Source: CAZKTS01 sp964555735 | GTDB taxonomy: Bacteria; Actinomycetota; Acidimicrobiia; IMCC26256; PALSA-555 | Direction of reading: 5' to 3' | DNA: 6,607 bases | NCBI GenBank assembly: GCA_964555735.1 | Contig: CAZKTS010000333.1 | Span: 1 to 6,607 of the forward strand | Part shown: positions 6,314 to 6,607 of the stretch, one piece after another | Layout: the number at the start of each line of letters is the position of its first letter | Numbering within the stretch: the first letter of the stretch is position 1 | The notes under the pieces: model-generated | The model's database searches: none | Told to the model about the DNA's origin: nothing | Seen by the model: only the letters and a program-made list of their open reading frames with translations | Made by a program: the position numbers and the translations under genes

Positions 6314-6607
6314 TGATGGGCTTCGTACGCGTTCACGATGTCCTGCACGATCCGGTGGCGCACGACGTCGCCCGCGTCGAGGTCGACGAACGCCATGCCC
6401 TCGATGCCCTCGAGGATCGTGCGGACGCTCAGGAGACCGGACCGACCCCGCCCCTCGGCGAGGTCGATCTGGGTGATGTCGCCGGTGACGACGACCTTCG
6501 AGCCGAAGCCGAGGCGGGTCAGGAACATCTTCATCTGCTCCGGCGTGGTGTTCTGCGCCTCGTCGAGGTTGATGAACGAGTCGTTGAGCGTGCGGGCGCG
6601 CATGTAC
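6310..6607 (-). CDS. phoH: PhoH-family ATPase, C-terminal end (5' part outside window)
   Basis: The last 98 residues of a PhoH-like P-loop ATPase; the frame runs open to the right edge. The visible part starts YMRARTLNDSFINLDEAQ and contains the Walker B-type LDEAQN motif, TPEQMKMFLTRLGFGSKVVVTGD, the ITQIDL block, and the family's C-terminal VVRHRIVQDIVNAYE. The Walker A loop would lie upstream, outside the window. PhoH proteins are predicted RNA-linked ATPases or helicases and almost always sit next to ybeY, as here. The stop overlaps the ybeY GTG by four bases (GTGA). The methionine at 6603 is internal: family members carry the same YMR-RTLND sequence in mid-domain. Confidence 0.94.
   Translation of the reverse strand, partial: YMRARTLNDSFINLDEAQNTTPEQMKMFLTRLGFGSKVVVTGDITQIDLAEGRGRSGLLSVRTILEGIEGMAFVDLDAGDVVRHRIVQDIVNAYEAHQ

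Noticed and set aside
1..6607. tRNA, rRNA, CRISPR, insertion sequences, prophage or defence genes.
   Set aside because: Coding sequences with recognisable families cover nearly the whole window. I saw no tandem repeats, terminal inverted repeats, transposase motifs or structured RNA signatures.

Overview
The window reads as ordinary chromosomal DNA from a high-GC actinobacterium (Actinomycetota). Three things point there: strong G/C preference at third codon positions, GTG starts, and the gene order phoH-ybeY-corC-like-era, which is the order in Mycobacterium and relatives. The caa3-type CoxB and the style of the PhoH and YbeY sequences would fit Acidimicrobiia or a neighbouring class, but that is an impression and was not tested.

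Left part (1-1248, minus strand). A cytochrome c oxidase subunit II gene (coxB) runs off the left edge. It encodes a lipoprotein signal, two membrane helices, a complete CuA site and a fused C-terminal cytochrome c domain. The 151 bases upstream of it are relatively AT-rich and hold two clear inverted repeats, one of them a perfect 7+1+7 dyad, plus a weak promoter candidate.

Middle (1249-3469). A small MarR-family regulator (minus) and a CLC chloride channel/transporter with a C-terminal CBS pair (plus) are divergent, 52 bases apart. This is a plausible regulator-target pair. The CLC protein keeps the gating glutamate but differs from E. coli CLC-ec1 at three other key positions: His for Ser107, Leu for Glu203 and Met for Tyr445. 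Its stop codon is separated from the convergent era stop by one base.

Right part (3471-6607, minus strand). A tight four-gene cluster reads leftward: phoH (C-terminal end only), ybeY, a CNNM/CorC-type membrane protein with CBS domains, and era. The junctions are a 4-base overlap, a 14-base overlap and a 1-base gap, so the genes are almost certainly co-transcribed and translationally coupled. PhoH, YbeY and Era are linked to RNA handling and ribosome maturation; the CorC-like protein is a probable Mg2+ or other ion transporter that travels with them. recO, often found downstream of era, is absent; clcA occupies that place.

I found no RNA gene, insertion sequence, CRISPR array, phage gene or obvious new system. 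The points most worth a second look are the dyad upstream of coxB, the substituted CLC ion pathway and the marR-clcA pair.
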